Origin: Marsupella aquatica
Taxonomy: Eukaryota; Marchantiophyta
DNA length: 64,000 nucleotides
NCBI GenBank assembly: GCA_973895155.1
Contig: OZ316893.1
Location: 17,732,001 to 17,796,000 of the forward strand
Direction: 5' to 3'
In this document: in pieces, positions 32,801-41,480 of the stretch
How positions within the stretch are numbered: position 1 is the stretch's first letter
How the letters are laid out: the number at the start of each line of letters is the position of its first letter
The notes under the pieces: model-generated
The model's database searches: none
Seen by the model: the letters and a program-made list of their open reading frames with translations, nothing else
What the model was told of the DNA's origin: nothing
Translations under genes and position numbers: made by a program

Positions 32801-35800
32801 TCCTGGTCTGGTCGGGATGGAGGTGGATCCTTTGTCACATGGGCCATTATTTCTTCAACGTCAGATTCTTTGTAATGTGACAATAGCTCCTCTCTAAAGT
32901 CATCATCCAGGATGTCATTCAAAAACTGCTCTCTTTGCTCATCATCAAACATGATCGTGTGGGCTTGCATTTCCACCTCCTCGGGGTGATCCTCTGCCTC
33001 CCTATCATGAATCTCTAGAGGTTCAGCCTCCACAATTTTGCTTCGCTCGTCTTCCATCTCTTCTAGAACAGCGTGCACTTGGCTAACTGATTCCTCTACT
33101 GCATGCTCTTGAGTAGCAACTCCGGGGCCAAAAACATCTTCCTCCGTGAGGTGAGAAATCAGTTTCACCATGTATACTTCATCCTCGTCTTCATCTGAGG
33201 TGACCTCTGAATCATATTCCTCCTCCATAGTCGTAGTCTCCCCGTGAGGTGACTCCGCTGACCATGGAATAGTGATAGTGGGGATACCAAACCGAAACTG
33301 CCGTTTGCCCCAATCACTTGTGACCTTGGCCACATACAACCATGGCCTGCCAATTAAAATGGGAAAACCGTACGGCCGAACGGGTCGCATCACCAAATAG
33401 TTGAGGGGGAAAGATTTTCCCCCAATCATTGTTGGAATCTTGGTGAGACACCCCAACGGCACCACCCGTGCACCATCAGCCAACCTCATGGCACGTGCCG
33501 GTGGTTCTAACTCTGTATACCCCAACCGGTTTGCCGTCTCCTCAGTCATGATGTTGACTCCCGAGCCCCCGTCCACCGGTACAAACCGTATTGCACATCC
33601 ATTGATGTCCACCGTGAGTTCTGGGGCACCCAAATCCTCCGTGACCCAGTTGACTTGTATGGGGTCAGCCCCAACTTTGGGTAACCTTCTTCTACGTCTC
33701 CTCCTCATGAGAATCTCCTTGACTTGGCGACGGTATAGGGAGCTATCCCGTAATAGTTGACCAATTGTGGCACTGACTGGGCAATCCAGAATGTCTTGAG
33801 CAATGTTGTACGCGGTTGCAGGAGGTATGGGTGGGATGACCTCTTCTCCCGGTTTCCAACGAACAACCCTCTCCTCCGCTTTCTTTCTGGCCTTTGCCTC
33901 CTCCATGTCTTTGTCAATGGCCGCTTGCATGGCTTGTGCTTCTAGCTCCTCCAACTGCTTACGTACCTCTTCTCCCACCTTCGGATAGAACAACTTGGGG
34001 TTGTCCCGATCAAAGTCACTATCCTCCATGGGTGGCACCTCCGGTTCGTGTGAGGTACCCGATGTGGAAGCTTGATGCACCTCCTTGTACTTCTGCTTGA
34101 GCTCGGACTTGCCCTTCTTTTTGCCGGATCGAGTGGAGACTCGGTAACAAGAGTAATGCCTTCTCTCCTCGTCGCTGTCTTCCTCCGGTAGATTCTCAGC
34201 ATGAGTCCACTCATGACTTGGGGGTGAGGGGTTAGCAACTTCAACTTCCGTAGATGTTGCAACAACAACCACCGGTATCTCAACAACTGGAGATACTACA
34301 ACGACTAGCGGTACCACCTCCTCCGTTATGGTGGTCATCCTTTGCTTGGGAATGTTCACTACGGTTTCTTCTCTTCTAGTGATTAGAGGGGTGTCGACTG
34401 CTTCCGTGGTGAGAAAGTTGACGCTAGCTTCTTTCAGAGGAGGTGGCGGCCCCTTCTTCTCTTGTGCCCCAATCGGTTGAGCCTTGAACGCCTCCAAGGT
34501 TGGGCAGTGTGGTGCAAGATGACCCTCCCCCTTGCATAGTTGACACAGCCGGGCAAAATCTCCATTGCCTTGACGGGTGGGCTCTGGGCACACATTAGCG
34601 TAGTGGCCCGCCACTCTACAATTGTAACAAATAGGGATCTTCCTCACTCCAGGGTACGGTGGTCGATTCCCTGGGTTAGCGTTGGGATAGTTGGAGTATG
34701 CGGGTGCTCCGGCGTTTGTTGAAACTCCATGAATGCTCCGTGGTCCCGGGTTGAGAGGTTGTACACTATACACGTTGGCCTCTGGTGGCTCCTCCATGAA
34801 GTACTCTATTGGCCCTTCCGCTGCATATGAAGGATTTGAGTAGCTTGCCCCCTCAACATCCTCCTCCCGTACTTGGAAAACCTTGGCTGGTTCTCCCGCT
34901 GGGCACTCCTTCGGGGCATGACCAAACTTCATGCACTTGGTGCACCACACATTGGCTCTCTCCACCGGAACTTTTCTCCTCTCAGGTTTGAGTCCGGCAA
35001 AATGTACTTTCAACGCTTTCATTTGCTCCGTCAGCTCATCATATCTGGCCTCTTGCTCCTTCAGGCGTCTTGCCGTAGACAATGGTGTAACGGCCACCGT
35101 GGGTAGTATCACTTCACGGTGAGAGGACTTCTTGACTTTCTTTGACAACTTCTTCTTCTTCCTCCTTCGTCTTTCAGCTTCTGACTCCGTAGTGTCTGAC
35201 TCTGTAGTACTCTCAGAATCCTCAGATTCATCACTACTATCTGAATCAGATCCACTCGACTCCTCACTGGAGGAACTGTCAACCGGCTTCAGCTTCTTTC
35301 TTCGGCAACGCTTGCTTGTGGCATCAGCTGCGGTGTATGACTCCGCTGCTGCAATAGCTTCAGCCAATGTGGTTGGCTTGGCTTGACGTACAAAGAACCC
35401 CATCTTGCTTGGTAGGGCAGCCACAAACCAGGCTTGACGCATAGCATCATCGGTACGGGCTTGGATCCGACGTACCAGCTTTTGGAACCTTTGCAAAAAC
35501 CTCCGTAATGACTCCTTCTTCTTCATCCTGAGTTGGCCCACCTTTAATAGTGAGGTGGCCTCCACTCCTATGGATCTGAACTCCTTCAAGAAGGCTTGCT
35601 TGAACAGAGCCCAATCAGCTTTCACGTTGGCCAACAACGAAATGAACCATGGACCTGCCTCCCCTCTCATCATTCCAGGAATGATAGTGAGCTTATGTGC
35701 AGACTCCCCATTAGCTTCGGCAATCCCTTCAAACTCCTCAATCCATTCGTCTGGATCATCCTTTGGTCTCCCCTTGAAGGGTACGTACTGAACACGGGTA

Positions 35801-36225
35801 CGTTGTGCAGCTGCCATCGGTGCAGCCGGTGCCTGTATCAACACAGGTGGTAATGGCGCTTGTTGGGCCACCGGTAACAGCACCGATGATAGGTGTGAGA
35901 TGATTTGTGGCAATGCAGTGAGCTCTGGGATCAGATTTTGTAACTCAGACTGCACCAACACAAAGGGCTCTCCTTCTTCTCGCTCGTGATCTATGTCTGG
36001 CTCTTCGTCTGGGCATATGGCCTCATTACGTTGAGCCTCTTCCTGTTGCACACCAACTTGTTCTTCCAGCACCAGTGGCAACCTCCTCTCTTCTGCAAGC
36101 CGTAAGCGTTCTTCGGCAGCAACTCGTCGTCTGGTCCCAATCCAAGAGGGCCCCCCTTCTAGCTCTGATCTTGGGGTACGTGTGTGTTGGGGACTTCCTC
36201 TACCTCCCCTTCTCCCTCTCGGCAT
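29827..36225 (-). CDS. Intact Ty3/gypsy Gag-Pol polyprotein (2132 aa)
   Basis: One uninterrupted frame. Gag spans about 145-300, then a Ser/acidic tract and a basic tract, then three CCHC knuckles (CTKCMKFGHAPKEC 428-441, CYNCRVAGHYANVC 533-546, CQLCKGEGHLAPHC 561-574). Protease: VPVDGGSGVN with Asp885, GG replacing the usual T/S-G. Reverse transcriptase about 1260-1440 has PFGLCNAP (1369-1376) and FIDDF (1398-1402). RNase H has VYVDVSG (Asp1546) and HTDHNSLKY. Integrase has HHCC (H1754, H1761, C1792, C1795) and D1824, D1886, E1922 (a DD35E triad), then a GPY motif (2067-2069); no chromodomain. This fits a non-chromovirus plant gypsy (Athila/Tat-like). The last 11 residues are encoded by the first bases of the 3' LTR. 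All catalytic residues except the unusual protease motif look intact. Confidence 0.95.
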   Translation of the reverse strand: MPRGRRGGRGSPQHTRTPRSELEGGPSWIGTRRRVAAEERLRLAEERRLPLVLEEQVGVQQEEAQRNEAICPDEEPDIDHEREEGEPFVLVQSELQNLIPELTALPQIISHLSSVLLPVAQQAPLPPVLIQAPAAPMAAAQRTRVQYVPFKGRPKDDPDEWIEEFEGIAEANGESAHKLTIIPGMMRGEAGPWFISLLANVKADWALFKQAFLKEFRSIGVEATSLLKVGQLRMKKKESLRRFLQRFQKLVRRIQARTDDAMRQAWFVAALPSKMGFFVRQAKPTTLAEAIAAAESYTAADATSKRCRRKKLKPVDSSSSEESSGSDSDSSDESEDSESTTESDTTESEAERRRRKKKKLSKKVKKSSHREVILPTVAVTPLSTARRLKEQEARYDELTEQMKALKVHFAGLKPERRKVPVERANVWCTKCMKFGHAPKECPAGEPAKVFQVREEDVEGASYSNPSYAAEGPIEYFMEEPPEANVYSVQPLNPGPRSIHGVSTNAGAPAYSNYPNANPGNRPPYPGVRKIPICYNCRVAGHYANVCPEPTRQGNGDFARLCQLCKGEGHLAPHCPTLEAFKAQPIGAQEKKGPPPPLKEASVNFLTTEAVDTPLITRREETVVNIPKQRMTTITEEVVPLVVVVSPVVEIPVVVVATSTEVEVANPSPPSHEWTHAENLPEEDSDEERRHYSCYRVSTRSGKKKGKSELKQKYKEVHQASTSGTSHEPEVPPMEDSDFDRDNPKLFYPKVGEEVRKQLEELEAQAMQAAIDKDMEEAKARKKAEERVVRWKPGEEVIPPIPPATAYNIAQDILDCPVSATIGQLLRDSSLYRRQVKEILMRRRRRRRLPKVGADPIQVNWVTEDLGAPELTVDINGCAIRFVPVDGGSGVNIMTEETANRLGYTELEPPARAMRLADGARVVPLGCLTKIPTMIGGKSFPLNYLVMRPVRPYGFPILIGRPWLYVAKVTSDWGKRQFRFGIPTITIPWSAESPHGETTTMEEEYDSEVTSDEDEDEVYMVKLISHLTEEDVFGPGVATQEHAVEESVSQVHAVLEEMEDERSKIVEAEPLEIHDREAEDHPEEVEMQAHTIMFDDEQREQFLNDILDDDFREELLSHYKESDVEEIMAHVTKDPPPSRPDQEESDAPVYGGMRLARLEETFDEETRNKLDVIRPEQYTKVEVGEGKTLNIGSKLDATEQRTIQELLKEYQDVFAWSHQDLKGVPPEFGEHSIDLMSGARPVRQRQYRLNPKYSLMVKEEIDRLLDAGFIYPVMHSEWVSPIVIVPKKKGPDGKVKIRVCQDFRKLNDATKKDHYPLPFTDIVLDMVAGWEIYSFLDGYSGYNQIWIREEDQLKTAFTTEWGIFAFRRMPFGLCNAPGMFQRLMMNIFHDFLRRFLEIFIDDFAVYGKRVKHPEHLRLTFQRCRETCLKLHPEKCFFGIEEGILLGHKVSARGIEVDREKVAVWVAVSFPKNVKEVRGFLGCVGYYRRFIKDFAKVAMPLTSMLKKGSEFEPTPSRQAAFDELKKRLLEAPVLITPNWNKEFHVYVDVSGFCIGAVLSQLDDDGRDHPIYFASRQLAPAEKNYSPTDREALGIIYACKKYRHYLLGYKVVFHTDHNSLKYMVNKPDLSGRIARWVLLLQEFNYEVRVRSGKSHSNADFFSRIEGASDSQEIDDRFPDEEVFSVNTEATTWYGEILEFLRTARVPSRLGPERAAVFLRKTGPYLLVKGVLHKYGMDGRLRRCLEEAEIRTVMAALHEEEAGGHFARETTARKILDAGYWWPTLFRDVHRYIQRCDPCQRQGKPGPSSRHPLVPILPLAPFEKWGVDFIGPFTPITRRGRKRYIILATDYATKWVEARATAKDDANTTARFLYEQIFTRFGPPLELVSDRGTHFLNHTIERLTENYLISHRKTTPYHPRANGLTERANGIMGKILNKTVSAHKTDWDLKLLAATYAYNLAHKTTTGHSPYFLVFGQHSLVPVEFEVPTIRILTREREGAEESVASRIQQLEQLTETREEALTHTEQEQGKRKSHYDSRLRRVSIEEGDLVLLYDSRFMHFPGKLHTRWMGPYVVDAVYSNGSVQLKTLEGQLLNTRINQERLKKYYTEEEYGARGGASQLREELCDGYPVTGSHT
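29863..29877 (-). other. Polypurine tract
   Basis: In sense direction TTAAGAGAGGAGCTA directly abuts the 3' LTR start TGTGACGG. Serves as the plus-strand primer for reverse transcription. It lies inside the Gag-Pol coding frame (residues around QLREEL). Confidence 0.8.
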
Positions 36226-36285
36226 CCCATTGAGACCTGCATTCCAAACTTACACCAATGTCTCAGAAAGCAATATTTGTAAACA

Positions 36286-36380
36286 TCAACCGTCGCACGA
36301 TGCGTTGTGGTTGACGTACAATAACAAAGTAACCAACAAACTTCTCACGTATCAACCGTCGCAAGTTGCGTTGTGGTTGA
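36286..36380 (-). other. Duplicated hairpin in the gag leader
   Basis: Two 29-base hairpins at 36286-36314 and 36352-36380 share TCAACCGTCGCA..TGCGTTGTGGTTGA (stem TCAACC/GGTTGA plus CGCA/TGCG). They lie between the PBS and the Gag start, where packaging or dimerisation signals of retroelement RNA usually reside. Function inferred from position. Confidence 0.55.
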
Positions 36381-36443
36381 TAGGTTTGAACTCCCAATAG
36401 ACGTAGCTCCCCTCCTTCGTGTCGTCAAACAAGAAGAAGGATT

Positions 36444-36460
36444 CCCCGGCAGCGGCGCCA
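36444..36460 (-). other. Primer-binding site, tRNA-Asp type
   Basis: Sense TGGCGCCGCTGCCGGGG, 20 bases inside the 5' LTR end. It pairs with the 3' end of plant tRNA-Asp (..CCCCGGCAACGGCGCCA) with one mismatch, the primer typical of Athila/Tat-type gypsy elements. Confidence 0.85.
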
Positions 36461-37591
36461 AAAACAAAAGACCACACTTATGTCACTTGCCTCTCCAACG
36501 GTTAATACGTGCAAACCGCACTTTTCTTCGCTTAAACCGTTGGTATCGTATTACGGGGTCGTGGAGGGACGCTATTTGGATTCTTTTCACACCAGGATGA
36601 GTATTTTGGTTTCCGCTCCCGGAAATGTAGGTTTTGATCAAGTCTACCGACTACCCTCACCCCACAGCTTTTGATCAAGTCCTGCCGACTACCCCACTAC
36701 ACCTTCACTCGGAGTCACCCAAAGAGTGCTGTCACCACCCCTACTCACAAGGCCGACTCAAACCAAGCAAGTTTCTTCAAATCATAGAACGGGAGAACAC
36801 AATTCGGAAAGCGAAAAAGGGAGAAGGAACACACAACAAAAGCCCATCAAGTCAAATGTACAGATCCATATCTCTTGGGAAAAACGATACACATTGCATG
36901 AGTAACCCGGCCTCCTGCCGTCTACTCAACTCCTGCCTCTCCGGACAATGAGTATGGCTCCCCCTCACTACTCTGAACACGCTTTCAAACTCCTCAGGCT
37001 CCACTCTATCCCTCCTTGCTAACTTCACACTGAGTCCCCCTAACTACTTCGGGGCTATCCCCCTAAATACTGAAAAATCACACCAAAGCACCCCTCACAG
37101 GGTCACAACGGTGGCGGCTACCCTAGCGGCGCCGCTAAAACCTTGCACTAAGAGAAATCCTTAAACTGAAGAGGAGCATGCGGCACACACATGCTGCTAA
37201 AACCCTAAACCCAAAACAAGGGGGCCGACGGTGCCTTCGACGGCGCCCCAACAGTACACGTGAACCCTGAAAGTGAGAGGCACCCCAAAATGGCCGAAAC
37301 TAGGTGCCCTTCCAAGTGCACACCTGAGCTCACCCCTGGATAGCTCTTCTTTTCCTGCTTCCGAATCACTAAGTCGCTCCCTCAACGGACTTCAGACGCC
37401 TGAGTTATGGCCGTTTCCGTACCGCAAAAACATAAGTTCTCCAGGCCATAACTTGCTCATCCTGGCTCCGTTTGAGGAGCGCCGCCTCTTGTTGGAATCA
37501 GCTCCGCGAGCTCATCCCAACAAGCCCATGAGTGACCCCCCACTAAAATGTTGGAAATCTGGAGGCCGTACACCCACGTCCGTACGCCTAT

Positions 37592-39448
37592 CTAATCCTC
37601 CTCTTCTTCTTCGCTCTCGGTGCCCGGACTTGTGCCCCGTGAGTGGTCCTCCTCCTCATCACTCACGGGAGTGAGTGCCACCGTACTTTTCTTCTTCTTC
37701 GACGGAGTACTCTTAGTGCTGCTGCTCCCGCGCTTCCTCAAAGCAGCCAAGGCCTGCCACGCCTTGATGTACCCCTCACCAATTGTGTCCTTCCAGAGGG
37801 TAGCCTCTTCTCCGGACCGCAACTCCAACGGTAGAACTTGCCCCGTGGCCATGGGAGTCCCGGGGGTGACAGACCTGGGTGGCATCCCCGTACTGACCTG
37901 AGCCTCCCGTAACGATTTCCGTACCTCCCGGAGCTTCTTCTCCAAGCTCTTACTCTTCTCCTGACTCTTCTTGGCTCCATCCAACAAGGGTCCATACTTC
38001 CCACTAACCTCCTTCACCACCATCTCGATAGCTTGGGAGATCACATCCGGGGAAAGTGTGGAGCCAGGTGTGCCGGGACTCTTCCGTTTCCCTAGACTCA
38101 GGGCCTCACTTCTCTTCGCTCGTGTCTCAAAGGCTGCCACCTGACTCCGTAGTGCTCCCACCTGGTTCCTCCACTCCATCACTTCTCCAGAATTTTGCTT
38201 CTCTTTGGCCAATGCTTGCCTCAACGCTCCTACTTCTTCTGCTTCCTTGGCCTTGGTGGACAAAGCTCCCTTCAAGTTGGTGATCTCTACGTGAGCTGCA
38301 TTGATGTGCCTGACCTTCTCATGAATGGTCTGCTCCTTGGTCTTGATCACCTCCTTCAGTGACAGGATGCTCTGCTCTAACGTCTCTACTTTGACTGTGG
38401 CGTGCTTGAGAGACTCCCTCAATGCGTGGACTAGCTTGAGTCCCTCGTGGACTCCCTCTCTGAAATCCCGTAGCTCTGCCAAGTAAACATCCGGAATGTT
38501 GTATTCCAGAGGCTGTTTCGGATCTCCCACGAGTGATTCAAGCCACTCCAATGTGCAATCATCCTCCTGGTTCTCTTCTTCTCTATTATCCTCCCCACCA
38601 GCAGACAATGATTCCTCCGTGAGCTTCCCTAAAACGGTAGTGGCAATACTCCGGATCTCCGTGGTGAGAGATGATCCCGTGTCTTCATGCCCCGGAGAAC
38701 CAATCAACCCTTCTGCCCTGGCCAATACAAATGACCCCATCAAATGTACAGCCCCACCTGGTTTCACACTCCCGGGCTCAGCAGCCAATAGCTTCTTCAA
38801 TCCGTAGCACCACCATCCGTACACATGGGCTGGGTAGTTCTTGATGTCCATAGCTACCACGAAATGCTCCTCATTCAGCACTCCGGATTGCACGTTGCCA
38901 AGAACCCGTTGATGCACCTTGGCCAGGAAGCCCTTATACTCAACATCCTTGACAGCAGAAAGAGGGATGGCGGTGGTGGAGGTAGGATTGGTCACCCAAG
39001 TGGCCACCATTTTCAACGTGAGTTCTCCCCTGATATTCCGAGGTGTGAATGAGAATTTCTGATTCTCAAGAAACAATAGCTTAGCCAACTCCACATGGGG
39101 CACTACACGTTTGAGACATTCAAAGTAGATTCCCTCCGTTCGGAACTCCATCCCGGCCTCAATGTCCCAGCTCTTCCCTGAAGGGATGGTAATCTCCACC
39201 TTCATGAATTCTGTAAGCCCGGTGGCTTGGAAAATGTTCCGACAATCCTCCATCACCTTGGTGGAGGTCTTGGGATAAATTCGACGAAAAATCTTCCTAC
39301 CCACCGGTGAGGAACCCGCTGCCAATCCCGTGCTCATCATAACTTCTCTCTCTTCCCTTTCCCGTGTAATCCGAGTCTCCACGTAGTCACGGTAAGCAGC
39401 CTTGTATCTCCGAATGCGTGACGCACTAAACTCTGGTTGATCTAGCAT
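37592..39448 (-). CDS. LTR-encoded 618-aa coiled-coil protein (5' LTR copy)
   Basis: Protein sequence identical to the 3' LTR copy at 26989-28845. In the 5' LTR it lies upstream of Gag-Pol in the same direction, so a transcript starting early in the LTR could include it. Transcripts starting in the last third of the LTR would exclude it. The same ATG-ATG-ATG cluster precedes the start. The two copies will have been made identical by reverse transcription at insertion, so their identity alone does not prove selection; openness in the solo LTR does add weight. Confidence 0.88.
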   Translation of the reverse strand: MLDQPEFSASRIRRYKAAYRDYVETRITREREEREVMMSTGLAAGSSPVGRKIFRRIYPKTSTKVMEDCRNIFQATGLTEFMKVEITIPSGKSWDIEAGMEFRTEGIYFECLKRVVPHVELAKLLFLENQKFSFTPRNIRGELTLKMVATWVTNPTSTTAIPLSAVKDVEYKGFLAKVHQRVLGNVQSGVLNEEHFVVAMDIKNYPAHVYGWWCYGLKKLLAAEPGSVKPGGAVHLMGSFVLARAEGLIGSPGHEDTGSSLTTEIRSIATTVLGKLTEESLSAGGEDNREEENQEDDCTLEWLESLVGDPKQPLEYNIPDVYLAELRDFREGVHEGLKLVHALRESLKHATVKVETLEQSILSLKEVIKTKEQTIHEKVRHINAAHVEITNLKGALSTKAKEAEEVGALRQALAKEKQNSGEVMEWRNQVGALRSQVAAFETRAKRSEALSLGKRKSPGTPGSTLSPDVISQAIEMVVKEVSGKYGPLLDGAKKSQEKSKSLEKKLREVRKSLREAQVSTGMPPRSVTPGTPMATGQVLPLELRSGEEATLWKDTIGEGYIKAWQALAALRKRGSSSTKSTPSKKKKSTVALTPVSDEEEDHSRGTSPGTESEEEEED

Positions 39449-39895
39449 CCATGCATCCCGAAATCAATTTCTCAATCACCAATCCCGTCACCCGTGGCAA
39501 TGTCAATTCCCTGGCCCGAAACAGCCCCCGTAGCCCGATCACTTAAATTCTCTCAATTTCCCGTCACTACTCCGTGCGGCCGCCACTAATGCCTGGAAGA
39601 ATGACGCCAGCAAGCCCCACTAATCCACCATGAAAGAGAGAGCTTCAAAAATAATTAGAATCTGGAGAGAGCTTCCGGCAAGAGAGAGAAGAACCCCGTT
39701 TTTGCTTTCGGCAATGAGAGGGTCGTGCAAAAGGAAGAGGGAAAGAAAAAGGAAGGAAAAAAAAATAGAACCGAAAAAACTCCTGGCGCCTTCGCCATGC
39801 GCCCCGGCCCATTTCTCGGGCCTTACCCTTGCGTCCTCCTGCGCGCGGCCCTATGCAGGGCGCGCGGCCATTCCTCCCGGCTCGCGGGAGGCCCT

Positions 39896-40191
39896 TCAAC
39901 TCCCCCCCGCTCGCGTGATCCTCCCAGCTCGCGGGAGGCCCTTTAACTCCCCCCCGCTCGCGTGATCCTCCCAGCTCGCGGGAGGCCCTTTAACTCCCCC
40001 CCGCTCGCGTGATCCTCCCAGCTCGCGGGAGGCCCTTTAACTCCCCCCCGCTCGCGTGATCCTCCCAGCTCGCGGGAGGCCCTTTAACTCCCCCCCGCTC
40101 GCGTGATCCTCCCAGCTCGCGGGAGGCCCTTTAACTCCCCCCCGCTCGCGTGATCCTCCCAGCTCGCGGGAGGCCCTTTAACTCCCCCCCC
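39896..40191 (-). repeat. 47-bp GC-rich minisatellite in the LTR
   Basis: Six units with marker GTGATCCTCCCAGCTCGCGG, period exactly 47. The 3' LTR has one and the solo LTR four. Units carry CGCG and an inverted CTCCCAGCTCGCGGGAG-like core. Located in the likely U3/promoter part of the LTR. Confidence 0.9.
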
Positions 40192-40699
40192 CCGCTCGCT
40201 TGCTCTCCTTCAGCTCGCGGAGCCTCATTAATTGCCCGGGCACGCAGCCCTATGGGCTCGCGAGGCAGCCCCTTCAGCTCGCGGAGCCCCATTAATCGCC
40301 CGGGCACGCAGCCCTATGGGCTCGCGAGGCAGCCCCTCTTTCTCTCGGACGGCCACTAATGGGACTCGCCCTCCTGAGGAGGGATTTATTTAAAAAAAAA
40401 CCCCCCCCTCTCCTGACTTTGCAATGGGGGTCTCAACAATAGCTCTTGAAGCAAAACGGTAAGTCCTATGGGGCTGGTCCTGGCTAGTTTCAAGGTCCCA
40501 AAATATTTGCCCACTTAGGTCGCCGCAAATCTTAGAACTATTATGAGAGAAAGAATATAAAGTCACCTGGGGCATCATCAACCTATAATGACGGAATTAA
40601 CTAAAAATTAAAAAATGGCTTATTTACATTGACTATTAACAAGGTATCGGCCTTTGCAACCAGTTATGTGTGACTTCCCGTGACGGGGTACCCGTCACA

Positions 40700-40839
40700 G
40701 GTGGAAAACAAATATACCTATGACTAATACGAATTACGTAAGTGTTATACCAGTAAGTTTATCAACTTAGCCCGACTTAGGGCTAAACGGGGCCACTACA
40801 CACCTCCTTGCCCGAACCCTCACCCCTACTGGTGGTCGA
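40700..40839. other. Short unassigned segment right of the gypsy element
   Basis: No gene. Contains AACTTAGCCCGACTTAGGGC and CCACTACACACCTCC. May be the displaced 3' end of copy A (see the candidate end at 40802), but this is unproven. Confidence 0.3.
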
Positions 40840-41280
40840 GGTTGCGCCATGGAACTAAACTAGATTTAAGGCCCAGGTTAGGGACGCGACACCAAGCCCT
40901 GGTCATGTTTGAAATCCCGCACTCCTTGCTTATCTTCATCCTCTCTGCAGTTGTTCCTGCCCTGGTCATGTTCCTGGCCGCCTCCCTCACCTCTTCAATT
41001 TTCCGTGTAGGTGGTGGATATCTCATCTGCATCCTATTGTTGTCATACACAGCCCTTCCCAGAAAACCTGGGGGTTGTGATTGGTCAATCTCCTTTCGAG
41101 GATGATCAAACTTGCACTTCATCCATCGAGTGCTCATTTTACAATTCCTACAAGCGGAATAACCTGTAACATTCCAGCCCCCAAATTTACATTGTGCGGG
41201 ATGATCTCTAGTGAAAACTGCTAACAGTGCTCGTAGCACACACCTAGGGTCATTTGGTACATTATACTCTTCAGCCAATA
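40840..41280 (-). pseudogene. Fragment of a second TNP2-like transposase
   Basis: On the minus strand the segment reads LAEEYNVPNDPRC, LLAVFTRDHPAQCKFGGWN and GYSACRNCK, then MKISKECGIS. This is the order and Cys spacing of the transposase_21 domain around its G-x-x-x-C-x-x-C motif. It overlaps in domain terms with the CACTA transposase at 21500-21700 but is clearly a different, diverged family and in inverted orientation. It is cut by the assembly gap on one side and peters out near 40840 on the other. Confidence 0.55.
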
Positions 41281-41480
41281 NNNNNNNNNNNNNNNNNNNN
41301 NNNNNNNNNNNNNNNNNNNNNNNNNNNNNNNNNNNNNNNNNNNNNNNNNNNNNNNNNNNNNNNNNNNNNNNNNNNNNNNNNNNNNNNNNNNNNNNNNNNN
41401 NNNNNNNNNNNNNNNNNNNNNNNNNNNNNNNNNNNNNNNNNNNNNNNNNNNNNNNNNNNNNNNNNNNNNNNNNNNNNNNN
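41281..41480. other. Assembly gap (200 N)
   Basis: Exactly 200 undetermined bases, a likely placeholder of arbitrary size. The linkage of the TNP2-like fragment with the coiled-coil fragment across it is not proven. Confidence 0.98.

Larger units (their letters stand above)
25878..40699 (-). mobile_element. Full-length Ty3/gypsy retrotransposon with gene-bearing LTRs
   Basis: Two near-identical direct repeats (25878-29862, 3985 bp; 36481-40699, 4219 bp) flank a 6618-bp interior with PBS, intact Gag-Pol and polypurine tract, all in minus-strand order. LTR ends are TGTGACGGGT and CAAGTGACA, confirmed by the solo LTR at 49426-53499 with a perfect TSD. Near-identity of the LTRs and the open 2132-codon polyprotein imply a recent, possibly active insertion. 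No 5-bp TSD is visible here: the left flank is GGCCT and the right flank GGTGG. It lies within copy A of the TGTGATGCC family. Confidence 0.92.
36481..40699 (-). repeat. 5' LTR of the gypsy element (4219 bp) with internal gene
   Basis: Direct repeat of 25878-29862 at offset 10603. It is 234 bp longer because it has six rather than one full 47-bp units. Few other differences were seen; one is the synonymous G28180/A38783. Carries an intact copy of the 618-codon gene 1251 bp from its sense start. Confidence 0.93.

Noticed and set aside
39896-40191. Regular 47-bp units as a CRISPR-like array
   Set aside because: Units are head-to-tail with no variable spacers, in a plant LTR; an ordinary minisatellite.
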